This document shows positions 28,240 through 37,698 of a stretch of DNA of 64,000 nt, piece by piece. Every line of letters begins with the position of its first letter. The first letter of the stretch is position 1. The notes under the pieces are model-generated. The model was not told where the DNA came from and searched no databases. It saw only the letters and a list, made by a program, of their open reading frames with translations. Origin of the DNA: Lachnospiraceae bacterium (GTDB taxonomy: Bacteria > Bacillota > Clostridia > Lachnospirales > Lachnospiraceae); NCBI GenBank assembly GCA_022793065.1, contig JAAWCE010000007.1:1-64000 (forward strand), read 5' to 3'. Both the position numbers and the translations under genes were made by a program.

Positions 28240-29355
28240 TTGAGTGAGAAAAAGTTAAATGGAACGGTTATAGTTACTTATCGCTGTAATGCCCATTGTT
28301 CCATGTGCAATAGATATAAAGCTCCGTCCAAACCGGAAGAAGAGATTTCAATTGAAACCATCCGAAAGCTTCCCAAAATGTATTTTACTAATATAACCGG
28401 AGGTGAGCCGTTTATCAGGACGGATTTAAAGGAGATTGTACGTGAACTTTATAAAAAGAGCGACCGGATTGTGATTAGTACCAATGGGTTTTATACGGAT
28501 CGAATTGTAGAATTGGCAAAAGAATTTCCACAGGTGGGAATTCGGATTTCCATTGAGGGTTTGGAAAAAACAAATAATGAAATCAGAGGGTTGGAGAATG
28601 GTTACCAGCGGGGGGTTCAGACATTGAAAAAGCTGGTGGAAATGGGAATGAAAGATGTAGGCTTTGGCATGACGGTACAAGATAGAAATGCACCGGATTT
28701 AGTACCTTTATACCGGATATCGGATGAGATGGGAATGGAATTTGCCACGGCCAGCCTTCATAACAGTTTTTACTTTGTGGAAAATAAAAATATCATTCAT
28801 GATCGTCCTATGGTTGGGAAGCAATTTGAGCATCTGATCAATGAATTGATAAAAAGCAACGCTCCCAAAAAGTGGTTTAGGGCCTATTTTAATCATGGAC
28901 TTATAAATTATATATATGGACAAAAAAGATTATTGCCGTGTGATATGAGTTTTGACACTTTTTTCATTGATCCATATGGGGATGTGATGCCATGTAACGG
29001 AACAAAAGATAAAGAAGTGATGGGAAATTTGAATAAGGCGGCTGCATGGGAGGAAGTTTGGAACAGTGCGCAGGCGGAAACAGTGCGTAAAAAGGTACGT
29101 TGCTGCGACAGAAACTGTTGGATGATTGGCAGCGCATCACCAGCCATGCACAAATATATATGGAAACCGGCTATGTGGGTGATTTGGCATAAGTGCAAAA
29201 GCTTTTTCTCCAAGCATCCTTATAGTATGTATGAAAATAAAGTATGCCGTGAATATAGGGATGGAAAAATTACAAAGGAAGTATTGGATCGGTGTTCAAC
29301 CTGTGATATGAATACAGAGGCAAAAGATGGGTTAAATGTGGTTTCCGCAAAATAG
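28240..29355 (+). CDS. Radical SAM/SPASM domain protein
   Basis: A 371-residue radical SAM enzyme. The CX3CX2C cluster motif is at residues 16, 20 and 23 (CNAHCSMC), followed by the NITGGEPF glycine-rich SAM-binding motif. A C-terminal SPASM-like region has DPYGDVMPCNG plus several further cysteines (CCDRNC, CSTC), consistent with auxiliary Fe-S clusters. The start is TTG 28240 with GGAGGAAGGA at 28224-28233. The substrate is unknown; similar genes occur in some capsule clusters, where they may modify a sugar or lipid precursor. Confidence 0.85.
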   Translation: MSEKKLNGTVIVTYRCNAHCSMCNRYKAPSKPEEEISIETIRKLPKMYFTNITGGEPFIRTDLKEIVRELYKKSDRIVISTNGFYTDRIVELAKEFPQVGIRISIEGLEKTNNEIRGLENGYQRGVQTLKKLVEMGMKDVGFGMTVQDRNAPDLVPLYRISDEMGMEFATASLHNSFYFVENKNIIHDRPMVGKQFEHLINELIKSNAPKKWFRAYFNHGLINYIYGQKRLLPCDMSFDTFFIDPYGDVMPCNGTKDKEVMGNLNKAAAWEEVWNSAQAETVRKKVRCCDRNCWMIGSASPAMHKYIWKPAMWVIWHKCKSFFSKHPYSMYENKVCREYRDGKITKEVLDRCSTCDMNTEAKDGLNVVSAK

Positions 29356-29366
29356 AATACCGGCGT

Positions 29367-30707
29367 ATGGGCAGAGATATAAAAGCGGGTTTGGCTGAGG
29401 ATGGAAGAGTGAAGGTATTAATGGTAAATAAATTCCTGCATCCTAACGGAGGCAGTGAAACGTATATATTCCAACTGGGAGAATATCTGCAATCTATTGG
29501 ACATGAAGTTCAGTACTTTGGAATGGAGCATGAAGGCAGGATTGTAGGGAATAGGGTGGACAGCTATACGAGCAGTATGGACTTTCATGGAGGTAATTTT
29601 TCCATTTGGGATAGGATAAGTAAACTAGGTTATCCGGTAAAGACAATCTATAGTTATGAGGCAAGAAAAAAACTAAGGAAAGTTTTAGAGGATTTTAAAC
29701 CGGATGTGGTACATTTGAATAATTTCAATTATCAATTAACTCCCAGTGTGATTGTGGAGACAGTACGTTGGCGGAAAAAATGCAAACGAAAAGGGAGCGG
29801 CACGGGCAAGTGCAACATAATTTATACAGCCCATGATTACCAGTTGGTCTGTCCTAACCATATGTGCAATCATCCCGGTACACATCAAAATTGTGAGAAG
29901 TGCCTGGGGGACGGCAGAAGCGGAAGGTATGGAAAAGGACATTTTGCAAATTGTACCAAGGGAAAATGTATTCACAACAGTAGAGTAAAATCGTTTATTG
30001 GAACCACGGAAGCAATCTACTGGCAGAGAAGAGGCATATATAGATATATTGATAAAATAATTTGCTGCAGCCAATTCCTGAAAAAGAAAATGGATACCAA
30101 TCCTTTATTTGCCCATAAGACCGTTGTGATGCGAAATTTTGTCAAAGAAGAGGCAGAGTTTGACGGAAGAAATCCGGAGAAACGTGTGGAAAAGAAATAT
30201 GTCCTTTATTTTGGAAGATTTTCCGAAGAAAAAGGGATGGATACTTTGATAGAAGCATGTCAGTCTTTACCTGATATTCCGTTTGTTTTTGCTGGGACAG
30301 GCCCGTTGGAAGATCGCATTGGAGCTTTGGAAAACGCAGAAAATGTGGGATTTCAAACTGGAGAAGCCTTACAAAGACTGATTCGTAATGCACAATTTTC
30401 CGTCTATCCTTCAAAGTGGTATGAAAATTGTCCTTTTTCAGTGATGGAGAGTCAGAAAGCCGGCATACCGGTTTTAGGGGCAAGGATAGGAGGACTTCCG
30501 GAACTGATTGAGGATAAAAAGACAGGAAGGCTGTTTGAAAGTGGGAATTGTGAAGACTTGTGCAGAGTTCTTCAAGAGATGTGGCGTGATTCCGAGGAAG
30601 TTCAAAAATATGGTGAAAACTGTAAAAATCTGAAAAGAGATGGCATAAAAGAGTATTGTGAAAAGTTAATTCAGATTTATCGTGGGCAGGCAGGAGAATG
30701 GTTATGA
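29367..30707 (+). CDS. Glycosyltransferase family 4 with cysteine-rich insert
   Basis: A 446-residue GT-B enzyme. After an N-terminal domain with VNKFLHPNGGSETY there is a cysteine- and histidine-rich insertion at about residues 165-215 (CPNHMC, CEKC, NCTKGKC), likely a zinc or Fe-S site seen in a subset of GT4 proteins. The donor domain has YFGRFSEEKGMDTL near residue 283 and ENCPFSVMESQKAG near 352. A start a few codons downstream (ATG 29421) is also possible. The 3' end overlaps the tagD ATG region. Confidence 0.86.
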   Translation: MGRDIKAGLAEDGRVKVLMVNKFLHPNGGSETYIFQLGEYLQSIGHEVQYFGMEHEGRIVGNRVDSYTSSMDFHGGNFSIWDRISKLGYPVKTIYSYEARKKLRKVLEDFKPDVVHLNNFNYQLTPSVIVETVRWRKKCKRKGSGTGKCNIIYTAHDYQLVCPNHMCNHPGTHQNCEKCLGDGRSGRYGKGHFANCTKGKCIHNSRVKSFIGTTEAIYWQRRGIYRYIDKIICCSQFLKKKMDTNPLFAHKTVVMRNFVKEEAEFDGRNPEKRVEKKYVLYFGRFSEEKGMDTLIEACQSLPDIPFVFAGTGPLEDRIGALENAENVGFQTGEALQRLIRNAQFSVYPSKWYENCPFSVMESQKAGIPVLGARIGGLPELIEDKKTGRLFESGNCEDLCRVLQEMWRDSEEVQKYGENCKNLKRDGIKEYCEKLIQIYRGQAGEWL

Positions 30708-31099
30708 AACGTGTGATTACTTATGGAACTTTTGACTTACTGCATTACGGACATATTAATATTCTCCGCAGAGCGAAAGAATATGGAGATTATCTGATTG
30801 TCGTTCTTTCTACGGATGAGTTTAACTGGAATGAAAAAAAGAAAAAGTGCTACTTTAATTATGAACAGAGAAAACAGCTTCTTGAGTCCATTAGGTATGT
30901 GGATCTTGTGATTCCTGAGACTTGTTGGGAACAGAAAAGGACGGACGTTCATGAATATCACATAAATACATTTGTGATGGGTGACGATTGGGAAGGGAAA
31001 TTTGATTTTCTGAAAGATGAAGGGGTTGAAGTCGTATATCTTCCGAGAACGCCGGAAATCAGCACAACACAAATAAAAAAGGATTTGAATCATCAATAA
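30704..31099 (+). CDS. tagD: Glycerol-3-phosphate cytidylyltransferase
   Basis: A 131-residue nucleotidyltransferase that makes CDP-glycerol from CTP and sn-glycerol-3-phosphate. HxGH is HYGH at residues 14-17 and the RTxGISTT-type motif appears as RTPEISTT at 115-122 (the usual Gly replaced by Glu). The start at ATG 30704 has CAGGAGA 7 bases upstream; ATG 30698 is in frame but too near that site. Immediately followed by a LicD gene, it implies glycerol-phosphate decoration of the operon B polymer. Confidence 0.88.
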   Translation: MKRVITYGTFDLLHYGHINILRRAKEYGDYLIVVLSTDEFNWNEKKKKCYFNYEQRKQLLESIRYVDLVIPETCWEQKRTDVHEYHINTFVMGDDWEGKFDFLKDEGVEVVYLPRTPEISTTQIKKDLNHQ

Positions 31100-31128
31100 A
31101 TTTTTGAAGGCATATAAGGGAGATAATT

Positions 31129-31956
31129 ATGGATTTGGATCATCAATTAGAGAAGATACATCAGTTAGAATTGAAAATTGCCATTGAAGTCAAACGTATT
31201 TGTGAAAAATATGATATAAAATATTTTCTGATTGGTGGTACTTTACTGGGAGCAGTTCGACACGGAGGATTTATTCCCTGGGACGATGATATGGATATTG
31301 GCATGAACCGTGAAGAATACAATCGCTTTGTCAAGGTTTGCAATAGGGAGTTGGGAGATGCGTTTTATCTACAGACCTGGGATACCGATATGCAATATCC
31401 CTTTTCTTTTGCCAAGGTTCGGCTGAAAGGGACAAGGGTTGTGGAAGAATTTTCCGAAGTTGGCGGCATGGAAAATGGAATTTTTATTGATATATTTCCC
31501 TTTGACGCAGTTCCTGATAATGAAAAAGAAAGAAAAAAGCAGGGAAAGAAATATTTTATCTGTAAAAGGCTTCTTTGGATTAAGAAGGGCATGGGTACCA
31601 ATATGAAAACAAGTGCAAAGTCCGCAGTAAAATATTATGTTTTTTTATTGTTTTCAAAGTTGTTTCCATATGAGGCGGTAAAAAATTATTTCAGGAAAAC
31701 CCAACAGAAATATAATCATTTACATACAAGGAAAGTAGTCGCAGACGGGGCTTATACATATGAAAGAGAGTCCATAGAGCGAAAATGGGTTGAAAAACTG
31801 GAACCAGTGAAATTTGAGACGGAATATTTTCCGGCATTTCAAGAGAAGAAAAGTTATTTGGAACATTTGTATGGAGATTATATGCAGTTGCCGCCGGTGG
31901 AAGAAAGAAGAGGTCACGGATTGGTGAAGGTGGATTTTGGGGCTTATGGAGATTAA
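31129..31956 (+). CDS. LicD family phosphotransferase
   Basis: A 275-residue LicD-type nucleotidyltransferase-fold enzyme. The hallmark GGTLLGAVRHGGFIPWDDD segment spans about residues 37-54 with metal-binding aspartates at 52-54 and 56. LicD proteins transfer phosphocholine or other phospho-alcohols from CDP-activated donors to sugars. With tagD directly upstream, CDP-glycerol is the most likely donor (inference). It follows tagD by 29 bases with AAGGGAGA as ribosome binding site. Confidence 0.88.
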   Translation: MDLDHQLEKIHQLELKIAIEVKRICEKYDIKYFLIGGTLLGAVRHGGFIPWDDDMDIGMNREEYNRFVKVCNRELGDAFYLQTWDTDMQYPFSFAKVRLKGTRVVEEFSEVGGMENGIFIDIFPFDAVPDNEKERKKQGKKYFICKRLLWIKKGMGTNMKTSAKSAVKYYVFLLFSKLFPYEAVKNYFRKTQQKYNHLHTRKVVADGAYTYERESIERKWVEKLEPVKFETEYFPAFQEKKSYLEHLYGDYMQLPPVEERRGHGLVKVDFGAYGD

Positions 31957-31986
31957 GGCTAATTTGAGACAGAATGGTGGAGTGAA

Positions 31987-33084
31987 ATGAAAGTGCTGAA
32001 TTTGCTTACCAGTGGAGATGCTGGCGGAATAGAGAGTTTATGCAGGGATATGGGGGAGAAAAGTACATTTGAAAATGGTTTTTGTTTTCTATTCCGTGGA
32101 GGCTCAACCTATGAACAGATGAGACAGAAGGGATTAAAGACATATTGTTTTGAGCAAGACAGTAAAAAATTGAATTTTCATAAATATAGAAAATTGAAGG
32201 AAATAGCCAGAGGATATGATATTATTGTCGTTCATCATGGGGATCCGTTTTTAAAACTATATTATTGGCTGCTTTCAAAATCATTAAAGAAGAAATTTGT
32301 TACATATGTTCATTCATGTTACGAAGAAAAGTATTTTTTCCATAACAACAGAATAAAGAAATTATTAGCGCATTTTATGTTTCAGTTGGGATTAGATTGT
32401 TCAGATAGAGTAATTTTTGTCTCAGAAGCAGGAAGACGAAGCTATATGTCTGAATTTAGAATTCCTGATAAAAAATCTGTTGTTGTGTATAATGGGATCG
32501 GGTTAGATAAACTGATACAAGGAAAAGAATTTCAGTTATCTGTAGAAATTCCTTATAATCTTACCTTTATAGGAAGGTTAAGCAAAGAAAAAGGACTCAA
32601 TAATTTATTGGCAGCATCTGCGGTGCTAAGGAAAAAGTATGATATTAAACTTTCTATTGTAGGAAAAGGCGAGGAAAGAGTAGCTTTGGAGCAATTGGCA
32701 GAAAAATTGAATATAAAAGATATTGTTGAATTTTATGGTGAACAACAGGATATAACCCCCTTTTTGAAGAGCGCCAGCATATTTATTTATCCTTCAGTTT
32801 TCCAGGAAGTCTTTGGGATTGCGATCGTAGAGGCAATGGCGTTCGGAATTCCTTGTGTGGCCTATGCCGTTGGTGGAATTCCAGAAATTGTAGAGGATAG
32901 AAAAACAGGGTATTTAGCTAATACAATCAGCGTCCTTTCGTTATCTGAAAAAATTGAAGAAGCCATAAAAGATATACGTTCAGGAGCGGTTTGTAATATT
33001 TCTGAACAGGCAAAAGAAAAGGCTGAAAGCTTTTCGATTGGTATTACTGTTGATAAATTGAAACGGATATATGATTGTATGTAG
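31987..33084 (+). CDS. Glycosyltransferase family 4
   Basis: A 365-residue GT-B protein. It begins VLNLLTSGDAGGIESL, has FIGRLSKEKGLNNL near residue 195 and a donor-site segment SVFQEVFGIAIVEAMAFG near 273 containing the two expected glutamates. It is followed by about 120 bases of AT-rich spacer before the polymerase, where composition shifts to AT-rich. It probably adds one of the internal sugars of the repeat unit. Confidence 0.87.
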   Translation: MKVLNLLTSGDAGGIESLCRDMGEKSTFENGFCFLFRGGSTYEQMRQKGLKTYCFEQDSKKLNFHKYRKLKEIARGYDIIVVHHGDPFLKLYYWLLSKSLKKKFVTYVHSCYEEKYFFHNNRIKKLLAHFMFQLGLDCSDRVIFVSEAGRRSYMSEFRIPDKKSVVVYNGIGLDKLIQGKEFQLSVEIPYNLTFIGRLSKEKGLNNLLAASAVLRKKYDIKLSIVGKGEERVALEQLAEKLNIKDIVEFYGEQQDITPFLKSASIFIYPSVFQEVFGIAIVEAMAFGIPCVAYAVGGIPEIVEDRKTGYLANTISVLSLSEKIEEAIKDIRSGAVCNISEQAKEKAESFSIGITVDKLKRIYDCM

Positions 33085-33202
33085 AGCGGATTTGCTAAGT
33101 TCATTTTTGTATTATAAGAAAAACGGATAAATATTTCATTAATAAATTGAAGCATAAGCTTTAATTTAAGATAAATTAAAAGTAAATGAAGATTAATAGG
33201 GA

Positions 33203-34399
33203 ATGAATATGACAAATAGACCAACTTATCAAATAAAAAATATTTACGGAAATAGAATTTTTTTGTTCATTTCGCTTTTGCTTATATATAGGCCAGAAAT
33301 TTTTGTGCAAATACGAATAACAGAAATGATATGGGATGTGGGAAGAGTAATTTTGTGTGTATTTTTACTGCTTACTTATGCTTTATATAATCATTACTCT
33401 AAACTTTTTGTGTTTGAATTAGCGATATGGGGATGGTACAACCTTTATTCACTATATTTGGATGTGTGGAGTTTTAATGTCTTAATAAGATTTTTGCTGA
33501 TTTTAATGATTACCATATTAGTAGAAATGTCAGCTACACAGAATATTATACAATTGATAAAGAGTTTGAGATTGATATTGGTTATCTATCTAATAGCTAA
33601 TACAATAACCATTATTTTAGGGTTTGATGTATCTAGCTTGTTTCTGGGGTTTGATAATGATATTATTATGATTTTAATACCAATGATTGGAGTTTTGACG
33701 TGGGGGGCCTTTTATGAAAATGGTACTCTTAAAAAAATAGATTATTTTATATATTTAATGGTATTTTTTGATTTTTTTGCGACGAAAGCTGTTACAGCAA
33801 TTGTTTCACTTTTGACTTATGTATGTGTATTATTTTTTATGAATAGAAAAATCGCAGTAAAGTTTATAGGAGACAAAAAAGATAAAATTGCATCCTTGTT
33901 CACAAGTGGCAAAGGAATAGCGTATGCTATTATTTTATGGGTATTCGTTGCAGTATTTCAAGTACAAAAATTATTTGCATCTAGTTTATATTATCTGTTA
34001 CATAGAGATGTAACTCTTACAAATAGGATATATATATGGGAAAGGGTGATAGAGGCGGTAAAAGTTCATCCTATCTTGGGATATGGAAACTATGCTCTGA
34101 ATGAGGAGTATCTTTCATATTTCAGATATTGGGTTAGTTGTCCGCATAATTTGTTTTTACACTTTTTGGCAACAGGTGGAATAGTGGGATTTATTGCAAT
34201 TATAATGCTGTATAATTATTCATTTAGAAATGTAAATAAAAATCAGAATGGTTTTGTGGATTTTATATTATTAGCTACTTCTTTTACATTTATGATATGT
34301 GGTCTTGCTTCGTCTTATTATCCGATGGAAAGTTTGTTTTTGCTTTTGGCAATAGCAAATATAACTCCTAAAGTAAAAACTATGGAGAATATTTCGTAA
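33203..34399 (+). CDS. O-antigen ligase/Wzy-like polymerase
   Basis: A 398-residue polytopic membrane protein with about ten helices. Toward the C-terminus it has the Wzy_C/O-antigen polymerase pattern, TNRIYIWERVIEAVKVHPILGYG near residue 272 followed by SCPHNLFLHFLATGG near 313. It would polymerise the operon B repeat unit outside the membrane. A start at ATG 33209 is equally possible. It is very AT-rich relative to the genes at 26886-31956. Confidence 0.85.
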   Translation: MNMTNRPTYQIKNIYGNRIFLFISLLLIYRPEIFVQIRITEMIWDVGRVILCVFLLLTYALYNHYSKLFVFELAIWGWYNLYSLYLDVWSFNVLIRFLLILMITILVEMSATQNIIQLIKSLRLILVIYLIANTITIILGFDVSSLFLGFDNDIIMILIPMIGVLTWGAFYENGTLKKIDYFIYLMVFFDFFATKAVTAIVSLLTYVCVLFFMNRKIAVKFIGDKKDKIASLFTSGKGIAYAIILWVFVAVFQVQKLFASSLYYLLHRDVTLTNRIYIWERVIEAVKVHPILGYGNYALNEEYLSYFRYWVSCPHNLFLHFLATGGIVGFIAIIMLYNYSFRNVNKNQNGFVDFILLATSFTFMICGLASSYYPMESLFLLLAIANITPKVKTMENIS

Positions 34400-34411
34400 G
34401 TGGAGGAAAAT

Positions 34412-35413
34412 ATGAGTGAAAAGAATGAGTTGGTCAGCATAATAGTACCAGTTTACAATGTAGAAAAATATATTAATAGATGTATAGATTCACTTTGTAT
34501 ACAGACTTATTCCAATATAGAAATTATTTTAATTGATGATGGATCATCAGACGACAGTGGAGATCTTTGTGACTATTATGCGGGAATTGATGAAAGAATC
34601 AGAGTAATTCATAAAAAAAATAGCGGAGTATCAGAGGCAAGAAACCAGGGTATTAGCAGTGCAGAAGGTCAATATATTTTATTTGTTGATTCAGATGATT
34701 ATGTTAGTTCCAATATTGTTGAAACATTGTATAATGCGATTCAAAAATACAGTTTGGATATTTCAGCATGTTTTTTTAAGAGAGTTTTAGAAAACGCCAT
34801 ATTGGATGAAAGAAATATAGATAATAGTGATGATTATGATATTGATATTTGTACGGGAAAGGAAGTTATTGAGAGAATATATCATAACGATGAAAGAAAT
34901 ATTGAACTTGTAGTATGGAATAAAATGTATAAACGTGAATTGTTTGATAAATATGAAATTGTATATCCAAAAGGCAGATATCATGAAGATATCTTTGTGA
35001 CTTATAAATTACTATATTATTCACTTCGAGTAGGAATTGTTCAAAAAGAATTATATTATTATAGAACAAGACCAGGTAGTATAATGACAGTAAAATTTTC
35101 TGAAAAACGATTAGATGGATTAGATGCCAAAGAAGAGGCGATTACATTTTTTCAAAATAACAATGAAGAAAAGTTGATGAAAATTGTTATTAATGATTAT
35201 TTTGCTTCTTCTATAAAATTATTTGCACAAGCTAAAATGTTACAAGATCTTTCTCTTAAAAAAAAGTGCGAAAAATATATATTGCAAAAATATGATAAAG
35301 TATGGAAAAGATACTCTAATAAAGTAAATAGTAAACTTAAAAAAGTTATTTATAGTAATTTTAGAATATGGCCTGTTTTTGTTGCGGAAGTGTATAAAAA
35401 AATAAAGAAATAA
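34412..35413 (+). CDS. Glycosyltransferase family 2
   Basis: A 333-residue GT-A enzyme with VSIIVPVYNVEKYI, ILIDDGSSDDSG, GVSEARNQGI and the metal-binding FVDSDD. The C-terminal third is helical with a hydrophobic/basic end. The start at ATG 34412 is set by GGAGG at 34402-34406; a GTG at 34400, touching the previous stop, lies before that site. It is typical of EpsJ/CpsI-like transferases in exopolysaccharide clusters. Confidence 0.87.
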   Translation: MSEKNELVSIIVPVYNVEKYINRCIDSLCIQTYSNIEIILIDDGSSDDSGDLCDYYAGIDERIRVIHKKNSGVSEARNQGISSAEGQYILFVDSDDYVSSNIVETLYNAIQKYSLDISACFFKRVLENAILDERNIDNSDDYDIDICTGKEVIERIYHNDERNIELVVWNKMYKRELFDKYEIVYPKGRYHEDIFVTYKLLYYSLRVGIVQKELYYYRTRPGSIMTVKFSEKRLDGLDAKEEAITFFQNNNEEKLMKIVINDYFASSIKLFAQAKMLQDLSLKKKCEKYILQKYDKVWKRYSNKVNSKLKKVIYSNFRIWPVFVAEVYKKIKK

Positions 35414-35513
35414 AATCAAATGAGTGTGTAAATTTAGGATATTTGCAGTAAGTGGTAATATTAATTAAGAGTGCAAAAAGGGTTTATTATAAAATAGATG
35501 AAGGTGAAATACT

Positions 35514-36503
35514 ATGACAGTACAGCAGAACGGAAATGGTTTGGTGAATATTATAGTTCCTGTATATAATGTTGAAAAGTATCTGGATAAGTGTCTGGAA
35601 AGTATTACTGCACAAACTTATAAAGAAATAGCTGTTATTCTTGTAGAGGATGGTTCTTCTGATAATAGTTGGGAAATTTGTGATAAATGGGCTAAGTATG
35701 ATAATAGAGTTCAAGCGATACATATGCAGCATCGAGGGGTAAGTGCAGCAAGAAATGTTGCATTGAAAATGTGTACAGGAGAGTATATTGCATTTGTAGA
35801 CGCTGATGATTATATAGAAACTTTTATGATAGAAAAGCTTGTCCAAACGATGAATGAGAGTAAAAAAATAGATGCCGTATTTGGAGGGTATAATGAAATT
35901 GATGACAAATCAGGGAAGGTATTAAGAAAAATTATTCCCAATGAACATGGCATTGTAGACAGAGATACAGGAGTTGCGCAGATATTTGGAGATTATTCTC
36001 CCATGTTGTGGAATAAACTTTTTAGAAGAAAAATTATAATGGTGGAATCTTTGTTTGATGAAGAACTTTGTATTGGAGAAGATGAATTGTGGATGATTCA
36101 GATTTTGGAACGAGCTGATAATATTGCTTTGCTTAATATACCTATCTATAATTATCGAAATAGGCAAGAGAGTGCTTCAAAAGATTTTTCATTATCACCG
36201 GCCAGGCTGACAGAACTTGATTCTCAGAAAAAAGTGTTAAAAAATATATATGACTATGGGTCTGAAGAACTTGTAGTGCTGGCACAAAAACGAATGTATT
36301 ATAGTGGACAAAAGATAATGAAAATAGCATTTTATGAAGGGCAGCATGAATTAAGCAGACGAATATATCATGAATTAGAAGAAGTGAGGAAGGTGTGGTT
36401 TGCATTGCACAGGAATTTATTGGGCAAATGGAGAAGAAGATTGGTGGAAACTATGATATATATAAATGTCTCGCCCAAAATAGTAAAAATATTTGATAAA
36501 TAA
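35514..36503 (+). CDS. Glycosyltransferase family 2
   Basis: A 329-residue GT-A enzyme closely parallel to the preceding gene: VNIIVPVYNVEKYL, ILVEDGSSDNS, GVSAARNVAL and the metal-binding FVDADD. The conserved Asp in the first DDGSS position is Glu-Asp here. It follows a 100-base AT-rich spacer. It and the gene at 34412 probably arose by duplication or were acquired together. Confidence 0.86.
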   Translation: MTVQQNGNGLVNIIVPVYNVEKYLDKCLESITAQTYKEIAVILVEDGSSDNSWEICDKWAKYDNRVQAIHMQHRGVSAARNVALKMCTGEYIAFVDADDYIETFMIEKLVQTMNESKKIDAVFGGYNEIDDKSGKVLRKIIPNEHGIVDRDTGVAQIFGDYSPMLWNKLFRRKIIMVESLFDEELCIGEDELWMIQILERADNIALLNIPIYNYRNRQESASKDFSLSPARLTELDSQKKVLKNIYDYGSEELVVLAQKRMYYSGQKIMKIAFYEGQHELSRRIYHELEEVRKVWFALHRNLLGKWRRRLVETMIYINVSPKIVKIFDK

Positions 36504-36553
36504 GTGCAACGGTAAATAAAATATCACGATCAAAGAGAGGAAAGTTTTACTTA

Positions 36554-37642
36554 ATGAAGGCAAGCATTGTGACTATTTATAATTCAAATCCAAATTATGG
36601 AAATCGTTTTCAAAATTATGCAATAGTAATGATATTGAAAAAAATAGGTATTGATTCTGATACTCTGGTTTTTGAAAATGATATAATTAGTAGAAAACAG
36701 TTAATAAAAGCTGCACTGCAAAAAATTTTTAAATATAAATTGCCGGGCGATACTTTTTATTGGATGTATGAAATAAAAAGGTGCAAAAAATTTTATCAAT
36801 TTAACAACAAATATATAAATATATGTAAAGTTGACACTATGGAAAAATTAAAAAAGTTAAAGTCAGATTTTTTTATAGTTGGAAGTGACCAGGTATGGAA
36901 TGTAAATTGGTATGATTCGGTTGGAATTAAAAAAAATATATATTTGCTGGCTTTTACTGAACCGAGAAAAAAAGTTTGTTTTTCACCTAGTTTTGGAATT
37001 GAGCGGTTGCCGGATGAATGGACTTGCTGGTTCCGAAAACATTTATTGGATATCCCGTTCATATCTGTAAGAGAAGAAAGCGGGGCAAAAATAGTAAAAG
37101 AATTAACTGGAAAAGATGCTATGGTTTTAATAGATCCTACAATGATGTTGGATGCGGAAGAGTGGCTAAAAATAGCAAAACAACCCGAAAATATTGAGTC
37201 TGTTCCTTTTATTTTTACTTATTTTTTAGGTGGAAAATCAAGTCGAATTAATTTGGATATAGAGAAGTATGCGCAAGAAAATAAACTGCAAGTATACAAT
37301 TTACTAGATCGTGATCAACCGGAATTATATGTATCCGGTCCTGAAGAGTTTATTTTTTTATTATCAAAAGCTAAGCTTGTGCTGACAGATTCTTTTCACG
37401 CATGTGTATTTTCTTTTCTATTTAGGAAACCTTTTCTTGTGTACAAGAGAGAAGATACGCAAAATAATATGATGTCACGCATAGATACATTGCTTAAAAA
37501 ATTTAAACTGCAACGGAAATTTGTCGATAGTGGACTGCATAATGAATTATTTGAATGTGATTATGATTTGGGCTATGAGATTCTTGCAAAGGAGCGCGTA
37601 AAGGTAATAGAATTTTTAAAAAAATCTATGAATTTAAAATAA
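36554..37642 (+). CDS. Polysaccharide pyruvyl transferase family protein
   Basis: A 362-residue member of the PS_pyruv_trans family. It has NPNYGNRFQNYA near the N-terminus, FIVGSDQVWNVNW near residue 107, a PSFG segment and late LVLTDSFHACVFS with the conserved His. It is a different branch from the operon A enzyme at 21506 (NYGNR and GSDQVWN are absent there). It would add a pyruvyl or related group to the operon B polymer. Confidence 0.85.
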   Translation: MKASIVTIYNSNPNYGNRFQNYAIVMILKKIGIDSDTLVFENDIISRKQLIKAALQKIFKYKLPGDTFYWMYEIKRCKKFYQFNNKYINICKVDTMEKLKKLKSDFFIVGSDQVWNVNWYDSVGIKKNIYLLAFTEPRKKVCFSPSFGIERLPDEWTCWFRKHLLDIPFISVREESGAKIVKELTGKDAMVLIDPTMMLDAEEWLKIAKQPENIESVPFIFTYFLGGKSSRINLDIEKYAQENKLQVYNLLDRDQPELYVSGPEEFIFLLSKAKLVLTDSFHACVFSFLFRKPFLVYKREDTQNNMMSRIDTLLKKFKLQRKFVDSGLHNELFECDYDLGYEILAKERVKVIEFLKKSMNLK

Positions 37643-37698
37643 AATATTGACTAAAAAGTTTCAAGTTTCTGATGCAGAGTAGGGGTGATGGATACTGA

